A stretch of 64,000 bases of DNA, taken from positions 186,600 to 250,599 of the forward strand of contig LSYV01000091.1 in NCBI GenBank assembly GCA_001584585.1, in the 5' to 3' direction. The notes below the pieces were generated by a model that worked only from the letters and a program-made list of their open reading frames with translations, did no database searches and had not been told where the DNA came from. How positions within the stretch are numbered: the stretch's first letter is position 1; each line of letters begins with the position of its first letter. Positions 1 through 12,275 of the stretch are shown here, piece by piece. The DNA is from Gonium pectorale (taxonomy: Eukaryota > Chlorophyta > Chlorophyceae > Chlamydomonadales > Volvocaceae). The position numbers and the translations under genes were made by a program.

Positions 1-55
1 CCACTCCACCCCACCCCACCCCACCCCACTCCACCCCCACCCCCACCCCACCCCG
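1..55. repeat. CCACC/CCCCA simple repeat
   Basis: Cytosine-rich simple sequence of CCACC and CCCCA units. It lies in the intron just upstream of the first visible rhodanese exon and acts as its pyrimidine tract. Confidence 0.8.
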
Positions 56-77
56 CCGCGCCCCTCCCCCCGATCAG

Positions 78-1871
78 AGCGCGACCCGGACTACCAGGCC
101 AAGGCGCTAGAGGCGCTCAAGAAGAACCAAAAGGTCCTCCTCATGTGCGCCATCGGGGGCACCCTGGACACGCTGGTGAGACCGCCCCACCCAATCCACA
201 CAGGCCCCATTCCACCCACACAACCACCTACCCACCCACGAGGCGGGACTGGTTCGGGACCCTGTCCGACAAGATAGGACGGGTGCTCGGGCGGGATTGT
301 CACCCCGCCCCCCGAATGGGCGAAGGTTGCTGAGCTTGGGGCGTGCAGGGGGGTTCATCGCGGGCTCTGCGGCCCGGAATGCGGAGGGTCGGGAGACCGG
401 GGGGATGCTAGGATCGCTGCTCAGCATCCGACCGATACGGAGGACATGCGCCTCCCATCCGGCTTCGCTACCGAGGCCAGCCTGCCTAGGCCCTGCCTTC
501 CATCTGTCCGATCCCACCCGCGAGCGGGCGAGGGGTTGAGGCGCGCAGTGCTGGAAGCGGGAAGGCGGAAGAGCCGTGTTTGGAGGTGATGTGACGTGAT
601 TTGCGTACGGAAACGGCCACTGCCAGTCGCCGGCATACAACACACAACGTCCACTCACCGCACCCTTTCACGCTCCCCCCCCCACCCCCGGCCCCCCAGG
701 AATGCGCCCCAGGGCTTCTCTAGTGAGAATGCCTTCCAACCCACTACCCCCGGCCCCCGACCTCCCACCCCCAGGTCGACCTGCGCAAGGGTGTCAAGCC
801 CGCCATCAAGGACCCCGAGCGCGCGTTCGGCCGCGAGTCGCGATCGCTCAAGGCCGCCTACGAGCTCATCAACGTACGGCTGGGAGGGCGGGCGGGCAGA
901 GAGGGGCGGGCAGAGAGGGGAGCGAGGGGCGTCTCGATGTCCGACGGGCGCGCGGAAATGGTTTGGATCGGGAACCGTGGAGGCCGGGCTGCGGTGTGCA
1001 GCGTGCGCGCGGTTTGCGCCAAAGCGGGAAGCAACAACGTGACGGCCAGTGGGTGGTGGCTCGAGGCGGTGCTAGGCAGGGCTCCTCACCCGCATAAACG
1101 CTGCAGCGCGCTGGGGGGCTATCGATCCAGGCGCGAGGGAGTCGGGAGCGGGCGGGCGGAGGCCTGGCACACACTGGCTGGCTGGGGGGTCGATGTCTGG
1201 ACGTGCGCGCGCGCGTGAGTGTGCGCACGTGCGGGCGAGGCTGGGTGCGGGTGGGTGCATGTGGGGAGGGCGGGGTAACTGTGGCGGCCGGCCATGCATA
1301 CGAGACGGGTGGAGCGCGCACGCATCGCACGCAAGCCATGCCATGCCAATGATGACGTCCGTTCGTTCGTTTGTTCGTTCGATATATCGGTGTGCGCGTT
1401 ATAGGGTATCCTACCTACCACGGTTCATCCGTTCCCTTCCGTCCGTGCACCGCCGTCACTCGCCGGCCGGCCGCCAGGCGGGCCCCGCAGACGCACATGC
1501 GTGCGTGCGTGCAAGGGGGGTGCGTGCCGAACTAACCACCCGCCCACACGCTGTACGCACGCCCTGCCTTCCCGACCTCGCACCGCTCCCCATGCGGACG
1601 GCAGGTGGGCTCCAGCAGCGCCTGTTGTGTGCGTGACTGTGTGCCGCTGCTAACTGGCGGCGGAGGAGCTTCGCGCACTCCCGTGTGCGCGGCCCGCTCA
1701 GCTGCTGGTGCTTTCCCGCTTACCGGTAGAATGTGCGCACGCGCACGCGCACACGCCTGCACCCACCCACCCACGCAGGCCGGCTGGAGCGCAAGCAACA
1801 TCTTCTGGGTGGAGGGCGGCCTGCAGCAGTGGCGCTTCCGGGGCCTGCCCACCGACGGCACCAAGAAGTGA
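78..1871 (+). CDS. Rhodanese-domain protein, 3' part (partial)
   Basis: Three exons, 78-175, 775-873 and 1779-1871 (stop TGA). The 5' exons lie before the window. The pieces join in one frame through GT-AG introns. The last exon carries the typical rhodanese ending, an aromatic-Trp-Val-Glu-Gly-Gly-Leu stretch followed by QQWRFRGLP (IFWVEGGLQQWRFRGLP). The exon before it has the basic helix ending in AAYELIN that precedes this motif. Rhodanese domains transfer sulfane sulfur through a Cys in an active-site loop. Here the loop equivalent is around LLMCAIGGTLDT, and a Cys is present after the beta-strand. Plant and algal relatives include plastid proteins, but the targeting region is not visible. 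Whether it is catalytic or a binding module is unknown. Confidence 0.72.
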
Positions 1872-4663
1872 GCCACCGACCCATCCCATCCATCGCACCG
1901 ACCCGCCTGCTCCCGCTTGGGAGCAAGCAAGAAAGCGGCACCAGAGAAGCAAATACCGCGCGAGAGGCGGTAGGGGTAAGCGCGGGCCGCCGCTGGGCGG
2001 CGGCTGTAACTGTGCGCTACCTTGCTGCTGTGTTGCAAATGGGGGAGTAGTACGAGATGACGAGCGAGCGGCTGAGGGGAGTGGAGTGGCAGGGTGAAAG
2101 GTTGAACAACGGGAGGGGGCTGGGAGTAGAGTGTCGCCGCCGTGCCTGGATTTCTTTCCGTCCCCTGCCGGGCGGTACGGATGGACGAACCCGCATGGGG
2201 CTCCGGTCCGGTTAGGCATCTGCGGGGGCTAGCTAGAGAGGCCAAGTAATTTAGTCGGCCGTTATCATGCGCGGAGTGTATGCGACGGCCGGGTGGGTGG
2301 GTGTGAGCGGCAGCACGCGTACGTGCGGAGCCGAGGTAGCTGCGTACGCTTGGGGCTGGATGGGGAGCCGAGGCGGCAGTCCCATCCGCCGCAGACTCAC
2401 ATAGTGCTGCCGGGCGGGGATGGGTGGAGGCCGCGTACCTCGCTCGGCTGGCCCCGAGGCGCAAGTAAAGCATGCGCAAGGCGCTGCGGGACGTACGCGC
2501 ACACGCACTGAGTGGATACGCGTCAACAGAGGCCAGGGTCCCTTCTGGAAGCAATTACCAGGAAGCAATACCACCTGCAGAAGAACAATACACGGCGGGC
2601 GACGACGAGCCACGAGACGGGCAGGCGAGCCCTCCCGGCTCGAGGGCAGCGGCTAGCTAGGTTCCCTGTTGAGGTGTGGATGGATGGAGACGGAGAATCG
2701 GCGGGCATTGATTGTGCTTGACGCATTTCACGGCAGGCTCCGTTTCTTCCTCCTGCTGCTGCGGACCTTGTGGCACGTCTCCCCACGCCTCTCGCGTGCG
2801 ATCATGGAGATAACGCATTTTCTTTGCTGGAAAGAGTCCAGCAGGTCAAGGGGGCGGGGCGTGGGGCCAAGGGATTGCTTAGTACCTGCCTGTGCCCAAG
2901 AACCCCGGGCAAGCGAGGAAGCGGGGCGCTGGATCATGGGACACGCGGGGGAGGGCGTCCTATACATTCGAAGAGCCCAGGATGACGGACGGGACAGAAT
3001 GGTACGGCACGGTGATTGCATGCGGGGCAAGTAAGGGCGTCCCTCAGTACCAAGGGCCCCGGGCTCATGGCCAAGGGAGTTCCTGGCGCCACCTTTGGCG
3101 ACGCGCATGGTGAACCACAGGCCGGCTTCTGAAGGGCGAGGGGCAGGGCGTGCCGCCCGAGCAGCCATACAAGGCGGGGCGCGGGGCAATCGGGCACATA
3201 CAGGCAGGGCGTCCATCGCACTTCATGCAAGGGCCCAAGGCGGAACAGCAGGGCGCGGTCGCGTGCGTGCAGGGGTACGGCAGCGCTGGAGGGGCGGAAT
3301 CGCGGTCCTCCAATCCATCATAATACAAGGATCTAGGGCAACAGCGCGGGATGGAGGCCATGGCCCACGGGATACACAATCAGCGTCTGTCCCTGCCCAA
3401 GCTGCCCAAGGGGAAGGGGGCGGGGCTTGGTGGCGCTGGAAACACAGGGTCAGGTACAGCCTCCATTGTAACCCAAGAACCAGGGACGGGGCCTGGGGCG
3501 CGGCTGAGGAAGAGCGTTGAACGGCGCGGCGAGTGGTGCAGGAGGGGCGGGGGGAGCCTCTGTTATAACCCAGGGGCAAGTAGGGGGCCGAGTACAAAGG
3601 CGAGGTAGGGAAACTCGGCAGCAGGGCGTCTGTGGCAACAACGGCGTGTAAGGCCCAAGGCGACGGCGCCACGCTACATTTTTCCCCCACCGCCGCAAGC
3701 GCGCGGTCCCTTGTTTCCTGGGCGAGGCCGAAGGAAACTGCCACGCCCACGAGCGAGCGGCGGGTTACGAGCCTCCTCCAACCAGCACGCAGACTTTCTG
3801 TCGCCCCAACTTTAAGGCCAGACTTTAAGTTTGACGCCACTTTATGGCGTGCCTTGCCGTTAATTTGCTGCACCTACCCGCCGCCGCGTTGTCAATAATA
3901 TTGAAACGCGCACGCCATCCAATGGGCGCCTGCGCTACCCCGTGCGTGCGTGCGTGCCGTATGGATTTCACTTGGGCTGATTGCTCAGCGCGTCTCGAGC
4001 GCTTTTGGGTCCCCACGGTTTTAATTGTCCTTCCCGCATATGGCATGCATGCACTGATCAGCCGCAGCTCCTCACAGTCAAATGCCAACATGCCATATGG
4101 TACCACGGGCCTCCAGGACTGCAACCTCCGATATTGCACATCAGTGGTCCAGTCGGACATGCGGCATGCGGCCATCCTGAGCGGCACGCCTTGCGGTCGA
4201 TCTCTTGCTGGCATTTCTGGATTGGAACGGCCCTGCCATTGCTACTTAATGCCTGTAGTTCCATCGCCAAGGACGCATCACCAAGCCTAGACACTCCTGT
4301 TTAGCTCACTTCCAATGTGCGCCAATGAAATGTTTGGGGACACACACTTTCACGGCAGGGCCCGGTGCATCCCGGATTGCTATCGCCGCCGCTGGCGGCT
4401 CCTTACGACGCTGCTGCCCCCGCCACCGGCCACCGCGCCACTGGCGGCGTCGAGGCGGTGTGCCAGCTGCACCAGCCGTCGGCTCCCCGCGCGGCGGCCA
4501 TCGCTGCCGCCGCCTTCGGCTGCCGCCGTCGGACCAGTCCCCTCCCCGCCTCTGCTGCTCCCCGCGCTGAGCACGACCGGCAGGGGCAGGGTCAGGGGCA
4601 GTGACAGGGGCGCCAGGCCGCCGGCGCCGCGCCCGACGATCCCCGGATTGGCCGCGCTTGTGC
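1872..4663. other. Convergent intergenic region
   Basis: This is the space between the convergent rhodanese and START-like genes, so it should hold both 3' UTRs. I find no supported exon. From about 2840 to 3680 short phrases recur in diverged form: GCCCAAG, AGGGCGTCC, GGGGCGGGGC, and a GCCTCCATTGTAACCCA / GCCTCTGTTATAACCCA pair about 100 bases apart. This looks like an old degenerate tandem or mobile repeat. Sequence from 3850 to 4300 is less GC-rich and featureless. Confidence 0.5.
2005..2009 (+). terminator. TGTAA poly(A) signal candidate
   Basis: TGTAA, the usual green-algal polyadenylation motif, lies about 134 nt after the rhodanese stop. It is a short motif, so chance occurrence is possible. 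Confidence 0.35.
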
Positions 4664-7531
4664 TTACTCCTCCCGCTCCTCCAGCGCTGCCGCCTGGCCA
4701 AAGCCCGTAGCATGTGGGTGCAGCAGCCAGAACCCCACTGTGAGCAGATTCGCCAGCAGCAGCACAGCCACCAGTCGCAGAAGCCATCTGCCGCCACCGC
4801 CCCCTCCGCCGCCCTGGCGACGACGATGCGTTGCCAGCAGGAGGTCCACCTTGGAATCCAACCGACCAACGGCATCCGCCATACGCTCAACCGTAACCGC
4901 CACGCTGCGAGATCCAGTCGCAGCCGTGGCGCCGTCTGCGCCGCTGTAGGAGATGAACCCGCAGCCGCCTAGGACCGCACCCGCAGCGTCCGTGCCGGCG
5001 GCGGCGCCGTCGTGTTGCAGCGCAGGCGCGGATGCCTGGTCGGCCGACAGGTGGCGGAGCGCCGCACCGACGCCACCACCACCGCCGGAAAGAAGGGCAG
5101 CCTGGCGCGGGCTGACGATGCCGCTGCTGTGGCCTGCGAATGCGTTGGGAGCGCGGAGCATGGGTCTGGGAACTGGCAGCAGTGGGGCGTCTGCAACGCT
5201 CGGCGACCAACAGGCTCAGCAAGCTAGTTCATTGCGGTCATCGCTTGTTTAGGAGGGGGCTCGTCGTTGGGCGTATGGGTGCCAGCACAGCCCCTAGCTA
5301 ATCCCCGGCTAACACGCACACGCACCTGAGCCGCCTCCGCTGCCTCCGGCAGTGAAACTCTCGGGCGCATCCCAGTAAATCTCCCCGCCTCCCAGCGTGT
5401 CCTGCCGCCGTAGCAGAAAAGGGTCGCCGGCGGCGCCGCCGTGCCCGCTGGCAGCGACCCACGGGTCAGCTCCACCGCGCGCGGCACCGCCAGCGACAAT
5501 GTCGTGCTGGCAGGTGATACTGGGCCAGCGGTGCCGTATCGAGGGGGGCCGCTGGACGGCCGCGGGTGGGGCAGGCGCAACGGCGTGAGGGGCGCCGTCT
5601 GCCGTTGCTGTCGCCGGTGCGCCTCCTGCGGGCGCGGGATCGGGTTGTTGAGGCGGGCGCAGACGTGGAAGCCGGAGTGGACGCTGCCGCCGCCGTCACC
5701 ACGCACAGCGGCCGGTACGTTGTGCTGCAGCCCCAGAAGCGTCGGGCCGGCGGTGGCAGGGGTGACTGCCCGGTCGGTGCGGGTGCTGCGGGCCGCTGTG
5801 CGGCTGCGGGGCCGCAGGTGGAGCTGCGAGTGCTGGCTGGGGCAGGGCCACTTGGGGCGCAGGAGAGACGGCCGGCGCTGGCCTGGCGGCAGCAGCGGTT
5901 GCCAAGGCGCAAAGGACAGGCGGTTGCGTTGGGGGTGCAAGGTGGGGTGGGCCGCTAGCTTTGAAGCCGCCAGGGGCGCGGCGCAGCTCCCGCACGTGAC
6001 GGGAAGGAACATGCACCGCCCAGCCCCCGCAGGTGCTGCGTGACTCGTGGCCACCGACCGCGGCCATCCCGCGTCCAGCCCCCGTACGTACGTACGTACC
6101 TGCGGCGCATGCTGCCGTGGCCGGAAGCGAGCCACCGTCCGCGGCCTCACCGGCGCCCGCGGCCGCCCTGGCGCCCGCGACCGGCCCCAGCCCCGCCGCC
6201 TGCTCCTCCAGCAGCTGCGTGCAGAAGTCCAGGAACGACTGCATCGACACCTGCCGGGAGGGCAGGCCGGCGGGCGGTGCCGATGGGGCGGTGGACAGGC
6301 GAAAGAGAGGGGAGGAATGGGGCAGCGGGCAGGCGACCGGGTGGGCGGGTCTGGGGTGCGGAGCTGCTAGATGGGATGGATGCAATGCACACGATAACCG
6401 AACATGCTGTTCGCTGCAGTTTTGGATTCCCTTTGGGCCGGGGACAGAGAGGGAAGCAGGCCAGCCGCATGCAGTCCAGGGCAAACCAGATCAACACCCG
6501 GTGGCTAGCGGAGCGATTCGACCGCTACCCTGGTTGGCCCCCCTACCCCGCCCCACGCACCAGCGCCTTGTCCGCCATGAGGTTCTCGATGGTGGCCGAC
6601 ATGGGCCAGGGAACCGACGACGCGGCACAGCGGACAGAGTACACCAGCTGCAGGCCGGTGCCGGCAGTCGAGGCGCCAGACTGCTGGGGACCAGCTCCGG
6701 GCGCCCCCGGCGCCAGCGCGGCGCCCTCGCCGTCGGGCGCTGCGGGCCCTCCAGGTCCGGAGCCGAGTCCCGGGCCATCCAGCTCTGTGACGCTCAGCTG
6801 CAGCGCCGTCGTAAAGCGGCCCGTGCCTGAGGAGAGTTTCGGCAGAACATCGTAGGCGCGGTTGTACTAACCTGACTCGCACTAGGCATTTAGGCTCGGG
6901 GAAAGGCAAGACTATGCTGAATGTACGGATCCCGGCGGGTCCAGCCCACCCAGCAATTGCCTGACCACCTTCACATCCCTGTCCCTGCCCCGCCGCAGTC
7001 ACCCGACGTCCGCCGGCCTCCGCCCGCGCTAGCGCACCTAGCCCCCCGACGGCCGTCTCGGACGACACGCTGAAGGAGCCCGCGCCGTGCCACAGCACCC
7101 GCTGCACCTCCGTCACTGCCACGCTGTCCAGACCGACCTGGCGGGGCGGGTGCGAGGCGGCCAGGGATGGGACAGAGGCCGTGCCAAGGTGATGGTGAGC
7201 GGCAGATGGAGTGCCCCGGCCCCTATGGGAGACGCGCTGGAGGATGCAGGTCGAGGCGTTGATCAGGATGGGAAGGACGGGCGCAGGAGCCAGGTGGGGG
7301 GCATGGCAGCAACGTCCTGGCCCCGGCTCCAACACCGCCCGCGTCCATCGGCCCGCGACTCCACGCGCTCCACCCCGCATCTTGGCTTTGCACCTGGCTT
7401 CCTGACCGGGGTGCCTGCCCCCTGCCCCCTCGCCCCACCAGCTTCTTGACGAAGTCGGGCATCCTCAGCGGCATGCTAAAGCGGACCGTGCGGCTGCAGG
7501 CAGACCAGGGGGTGACGCTGGTTGACGTGGA
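4664..7531 (-). CDS. START-like (SRPBCC) tail-anchored protein, 5' incomplete
   Basis: Six exons on the minus strand chain without phase conflict: 7439-7531, 7038-7137, 6561-6826, 6100-6250, 5326-5882 and 4664-5101. They give about 534 residues. The first four read like a START/VASt-type helix-grip lipid-binding domain: a FSMPLRMPDFVKKL strand and helix, then VQRVLWHGAG and LQLVYSVRCAA strands, then VPWPMSATIENLMADKAL leading into a C-terminal helix with QSFLDFCTQLLEEQ. A Pro/Gly/Ala-rich linker follows. The last exon has an ERMADAVGRLDSKVDLLL helix, a Gly run, and one hydrophobic segment near residues 500-525, then a short tail, as in tail-anchored proteins. By analogy it would bind lipid at a membrane contact. 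The family call is by shape only. The start codon and any exon right of 7531 were not found, and the 5326-5882 exon is the least certain. Confidence 0.5.
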
Positions 7532-9730
7532 CTGCGGGGCGGGGCGCGGGAAAGAGGCGAGGAGCGGGGAGCGGGGGAGGAATGGGCTAAGAATGGGCGG
7601 TTCGCGGATAAGGGTGTGGATATCAACGGGCTGGGGGGACACGTGGCTCTTCCGGTACGGCAGCGGTTGCGAGTGATGGGATACGGAGGCGTTTGCAGTC
7701 GCTCCAGCGCCGACGGTGGACGGGGTGTAGGACCTCAGGCAAACTAGACGCGCAGGGTGCGGGGAAGAGAGTGCACCATGCACAAGGGACGCAGGGAGAG
7801 GGGGCAGCAGGACGTGCGTATGGCTCCGGGTAATGTACGCGACAGCGTTTCGGCGAGTCGGCAACGTGCTTACCGCATTGAAGCTGGAGGGCCAAGCCAG
7901 GAGGAGAGCGCCAGAAACAGCAATGCAAGGTTTGCAAGAAGATGGTCAAAGGGTATGGTTAGAGTGTGAAAGTGGAAGGGTGAGACAAAGGGAGGCGGGG
8001 TAAGGAAGGTGTAAAACCCAAACCACAGGACGGATGGCGCTACATGGGTCCACTCCCCCACACCGCCCGCGAGAACCTCAGGGAATCAGTACGAAAAATC
8101 CTTGCCTGAGGTGATAACGCTCAGTCGCCTCGGGACGCTCGTAGACCAGGTCCCAAAACTGCGCCGCGGTGCAGCTTGGCACGCTGACCCTAATATCGGC
8201 CTGTTTCGGCATTCTTCAGTTAGTGTCAGAGCATGATCCACTGGATACTGCGTCCTGCTTGGGTTGCCGGAGTCGTTGACCGCTGCGGGAATAGCAACTT
8301 TGTGAACAGCGGTACTGTAAAAGGAGAGGGCTATGTCATCATGTACGCTGTTTTCTAATCAGGATTAGCAGCCGGGCATTTAGAACGGCAGCGTTCGAAG
8401 TATGCATAAGCTGTGTACCCTGCGCAGCAGGCATGTTCGATCAACTTGTATCATGTAGCTTACGTGTGTTGGGCGTTTTGCAGAGTGCAGATTATGGTAA
8501 ATGGTGCGGACGGGTCCGTGGGTCGCACACCCTGTCCATGTGGTTATCGAAGGCCCATAGTTCAGGCACATCCTGGCCGGCAAGGAAGGAGCGGCGCAGA
8601 ATTTCCATGCCCCACTATGCCATTGAAATTTGAACAGCGCATCGTAACTCGTTTCTCGAACGTACCTCCACCGAGAATACGGCGCCAACCAACCTCAGCA
8701 TCGCAACCTGAAGCCAGTGTCGTGTCAATAAATAGTGCCTCTACCTCATACCCGCATGCAGTGGACGTCCCGGTCCTGCAACCACCTGCCTTCACGCTCG
8801 CAGCAGCACTGGCTATAAAATGACGCAATTTGAATCGGATTTCCTCTGGGTTTAGGCCCCTCGAGGGTTACCGCATCAACAGGCCAACCTGTGGCCCGTG
8901 CACGGGTACGACAAAAACACAGATGAATGCACGTGGCAATGGGCGAGGCACTAGTCTCATAGGGAGGGCGCGGACGCGACACGCTCCTTAGGTTTTACGT
9001 ACGGCTACACTAGATGGCATGAACAGGTGGCCTGCGGCGTTCTCCTTGCCAATGCGCATGCAGGGTGCGCCAGCACGCACCAAGGACCTTCAATGTCGAA
9101 GGGCACCACGCGCCCGCATCGCATGCGACGCTTAGGTGTGAGTTCCATTTCCCACACCCGGTCATGACGTGAGAGTCCGCGAGATGTCCGGCGCCGGGTA
9201 GTACAGCTGCGTTCCTTCGTCGCACGCGTGAACCAATTCCACTCAGCACACCGCGCATTATCGCGAACATCCATCCAGGCTGGCGCTCAGGGCTTGCAAC
9301 AATCCCAGGTAGCGCGCCCGCAAGGCAAAACTGCGTGATTGCCATCGTGCACTTTCTCAGCTGGAGATGGCCCTCCATCTTCAGCGAGGTGCAACAGCTC
9401 CCTCCAGCGAGGCCTGGGCTCCGTAGGGCCCAATCCCAGCACCGGTTCCAGCCATCGTCCCTGAGCCCCAGAGCCCGGTACGCCGACAGAGCCCCCCGGA
9501 GCCGGGGCGCTGTACGCAGCGGACCCCTGCCCGACCGCAAGTAAGACCGGCGGCAGCAGCCTCGCACAGCCAGCCGCGGAGCCGCCGAGCCGTTGTTATA
9601 CCCCGACCTGCGGCGGGATACCGGGCCATGGTGCGTGAGGGGTCGCTATCGTCAGAGGGCGGAATGTATCAGAGCGTAGTGGCAGCGGGATAGCAGAACT
9701 GGTACTGTTGCTTCAAGCGTGACCGCTCCG
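7532..9730. other. Intergenic / unresolved 5' region
   Basis: This lies between the START-like gene and the SYS1 terminal exon. GC falls from about 8050 to 9000. A possible minus-strand donor (ATGCG|GTAAGCAC, near 7870) could end a first exon of the START-like gene, but I could not connect it. Nothing else is supported. Confidence 0.35.
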
Positions 9731-11807
9731 TCACTTGCTATCAGGTTTGGATGGATCGAGACGAGTGCATGCAAGTCCTATTTCTTCCTGTGAGCATCAA
9801 TTCCTGGCATCCGCAGCCCCCTTACAACCCCACAAGCGCAGCCATCGATGCCCCCCGCCACGCTCCCCCTCCCGCCCTCAACGCAACTCCAGTGCTTTCC
9901 CATGAACCAGCCAGCCCACCGGCCAGCACACCAGCCAGCACACCAGCCCACCCACCAACGCACTCACAGCCAACCTTTGTCCAGCCCCTTCCGAGCTCGT
10001 TCCCTTCGCAAGCCCTTCCACCCACCAGCTTGATCTCCCGCATGTCCCTCAGCCAGTAGTTGGTCACCTCAGCCGCGACCGTCAGCAGCGCGGAGGCCAG
10101 CAACATGGTAAACCACCAGATCCAATTCGTCGGGAACGCCTGGTTCACTGCGGAGACAATACGGGCGAGAGAGGGTGGTACGCATGGAGGCGTTGGGCGT
10201 ATGTATACATACAAAGCTAGGACAGGCACTTGCACGGACCCCGGGATGCAAATTGGGCTAGGGAGTGCCCCGGCCCAGCTCGCATCCCAGGCGGCGCTCA
10301 GGCCACGATCCTGATTACTGGGAGGGGAGGCTCGCAAGCACATGTACAAACAGAGCGGCTACAGCAAATCACAGGCCGCGGACCCGTCCACTCCATCGCG
10401 CGAGCCACTCTGGGTTCAATCCACATAACTGGGCCCCATGGGTCCCCGACCGAAGCCGGTTCGCCAAAGCTTGGGCATGAGGCACATGCCAAAGCCGCAG
10501 GTCAGCCAACAGCAGTGCAGCAAAGCCCGCGGGACGCGGTGCTGATTAGCAAGAGCCCGCGAGCTCCCGCGCCCGAGGGCCGCACCAGGACGACCCCTGC
10601 ACACATCGCCACCCCAGGTCTACTGAACCCCACCTGCAATGCACAGTATGAGGTGCAGCAGTGAGCTGGTGAACACGTAGTCCCAGCTCTTGCGCGTGGC
10701 TGCCACCACGCCGTACGTGAGGCCCAGGCTGCACACGTACGTCAGCACCATGGCCAGCCAGGCGCCTGGCGGCAGGAAGAGCAGGGTAGGGAGAGGAAGG
10801 AGTCATGAGGTTGAAGCCGTTCTCTATAGCGATACCCGAGGCACGTGCCGTCCCTGTCCGTCCACTGGGATGAAGATGGTTCTCGGCGTCGGCATGCGAG
10901 CCGTCTCCAGTCGGTCCACCAAGAGCCAAGTCTACCGAAGCGCCCAGGCGAGACGCGAGAGGGTCCGCAGCAGAGGAAGCCCGAAACGCATGCCAACCAG
11001 GTAAAGAGAGGGGTGGGTGGGAAGCCGGGAGAAAAACACTGGGAGGCGGGTATTGGACAACAAACCAGATGCCAAAAAAGAGCAAGGGGAGAAGGGATAG
11101 GCCGACGCGGTTACGACTTCACGGCCGAAGAAGCAGTTGGGAGTGAGATTACTCCCTCCAGGGCCACTTTTGCAGCTCCCACATGAGTAGCAAGCCCGAA
11201 CCGCAAACCTCCCAGCCTAAGACATGAAGGTTCTGGGGCTGACCAACCCCATGGTGACATGTGATTCCATTCCACACTCCTCAGAGCTCGTGCCGCACCA
11301 GTTGCCCCTCCCCTCCCCATCCCGCTCCTGCATTCGGTAACGCTCCTCACCCATGGCCGCATCTCTCCGCTGCGGGTTAAACTCGCTTTTCCGAAAGCGG
11401 AAGGGGTAGCGGCCCAGTTCTCCCCACCCAACGTGCAGCGAGCCGACCAGTAGGATGCTCCACTAGAGCGGGGAGGGCAGGGGAGTCGGGGAGCGGTGAA
11501 GGGAGGGCACGGGGCCGTAGGGCCAACGGTGGATGCTGCTGAAGTCCCGCTCAAGCATATTGTGCTACTGATCTTACCGTCCGACCGGTAGCCCACCGCG
11601 CCTCGGTACATAATCTCCACCATAAGCAGGCCTGCATGCCACCATCCCCGTCGTGCCGCACGCTATCCATACCCAACACCCAACACGCCACCCTCAGCCC
11701 CCTCCTCCGTCCCCTCTCACTAGATAGTATATGAGGTAGAATCCAGGGAGGTACAGCGCAAGCTTTTTGAGGATTGTCCTCGTCTCGCTGTCCTGCTTGC
11801 TCGCCAT
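9731..11807 (-). CDS. SYS1: SYS1 Golgi trafficking membrane protein
   Basis: Five exons on the minus strand: 11721-11807 (ATG at 11807), 11351-11462, 10634-10765, 10026-10147 and 9731-9787 (TGA). The total is 510 nt, 169 residues, with intron phases agreeing throughout; human SYS1 has 156. The third and fourth exons match SYS1 clearly. TRKSWDYVFTSSLLHLILC corresponds to the RRGKQCLDFTVTVHFFHLL region, NWIWWF to the TWW motif, and the cytosolic RDMREIKL to the family's R-x-EL-x-EI end. SYS1 is a multi-spanning protein that recruits Arl-related GTPases to the trans-Golgi. The first two exons rest on phase and hydrophobicity more than on similarity. The 19-codon last exon has a weak acceptor. 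An alternative is read-through of the 10026 donor into repetitive sequence, ending at 9822. Confidence 0.7.
9905..9960. repeat. CACCAGCCAGCA tandem repeat
   Basis: About four diverged 12-base CACCAGCCAGCA-like units, within the last intron of SYS1. Confidence 0.7.
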
Positions 11808-12275
11808 GGTACAACGCCCGGCCCTGCCAGGTCAGTCCGCAGCGAGCGTGCGCGCCAGTCCACAGCTCCACGCTAAGCCATCATGCGCCAGCAAAAGGCG
11901 ACCGTGAGTGCAGTGTGCGCCACCGCGTCAAAGGGCCGCGGGCCAGCAAGAGGCTACAGGTGACGCTGCCCAGATATCATCTAGCAGTAAAACGATGATG
12001 CGTGCCAGAACGCGAGTGCGGCAACTAGGTCAAGACAAAGGATGCACGCTGACCAACGCTCTTCTTAATTCTTTGTAGTTGCAAAGTTTCAAGTTCTTGA
12101 TCTGTTCACTGGCTCGCGGCTCACAACCGTTTTGCGGTGTGTACGGTGAGAAGAAGAGCGGTCGGACGGCCTACCAGGTAGAAGTGTGCATTCCCGGTGG
12201 GCCATTCTAATGCTCGTAGTTAGGAAGATTTATGACTCCTCACATAGCAGTCTATTGGCGGTGACAGACTGCGAA
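11808..12275. promoter_or_regulatory. Bidirectional promoter region SYS1 / hydrolase
   Basis: Only 468 bases separate the SYS1 ATG (minus) from the hydrolase ATG (plus). Both promoters and 5' UTRs must lie here. The centre (about 12000-12250) is noticeably less GC-rich than the flanks. I see no clear TATA box. Confidence 0.4.

Noticed and set aside
1532..2554. 340-codon open frame on the minus strand
   Set aside because: It lies opposite the rhodanese gene's last exon and 3' UTR, has low-complexity composition, and is a shadow of GC-rich sequence.
6090..6100. Tandem ACGT repeats as a regulatory palindrome
   Set aside because: The ACGTACGTACGT run is simply the start of an intron (donor GTACGT) of the START-like gene, and too short to support a binding-site claim.
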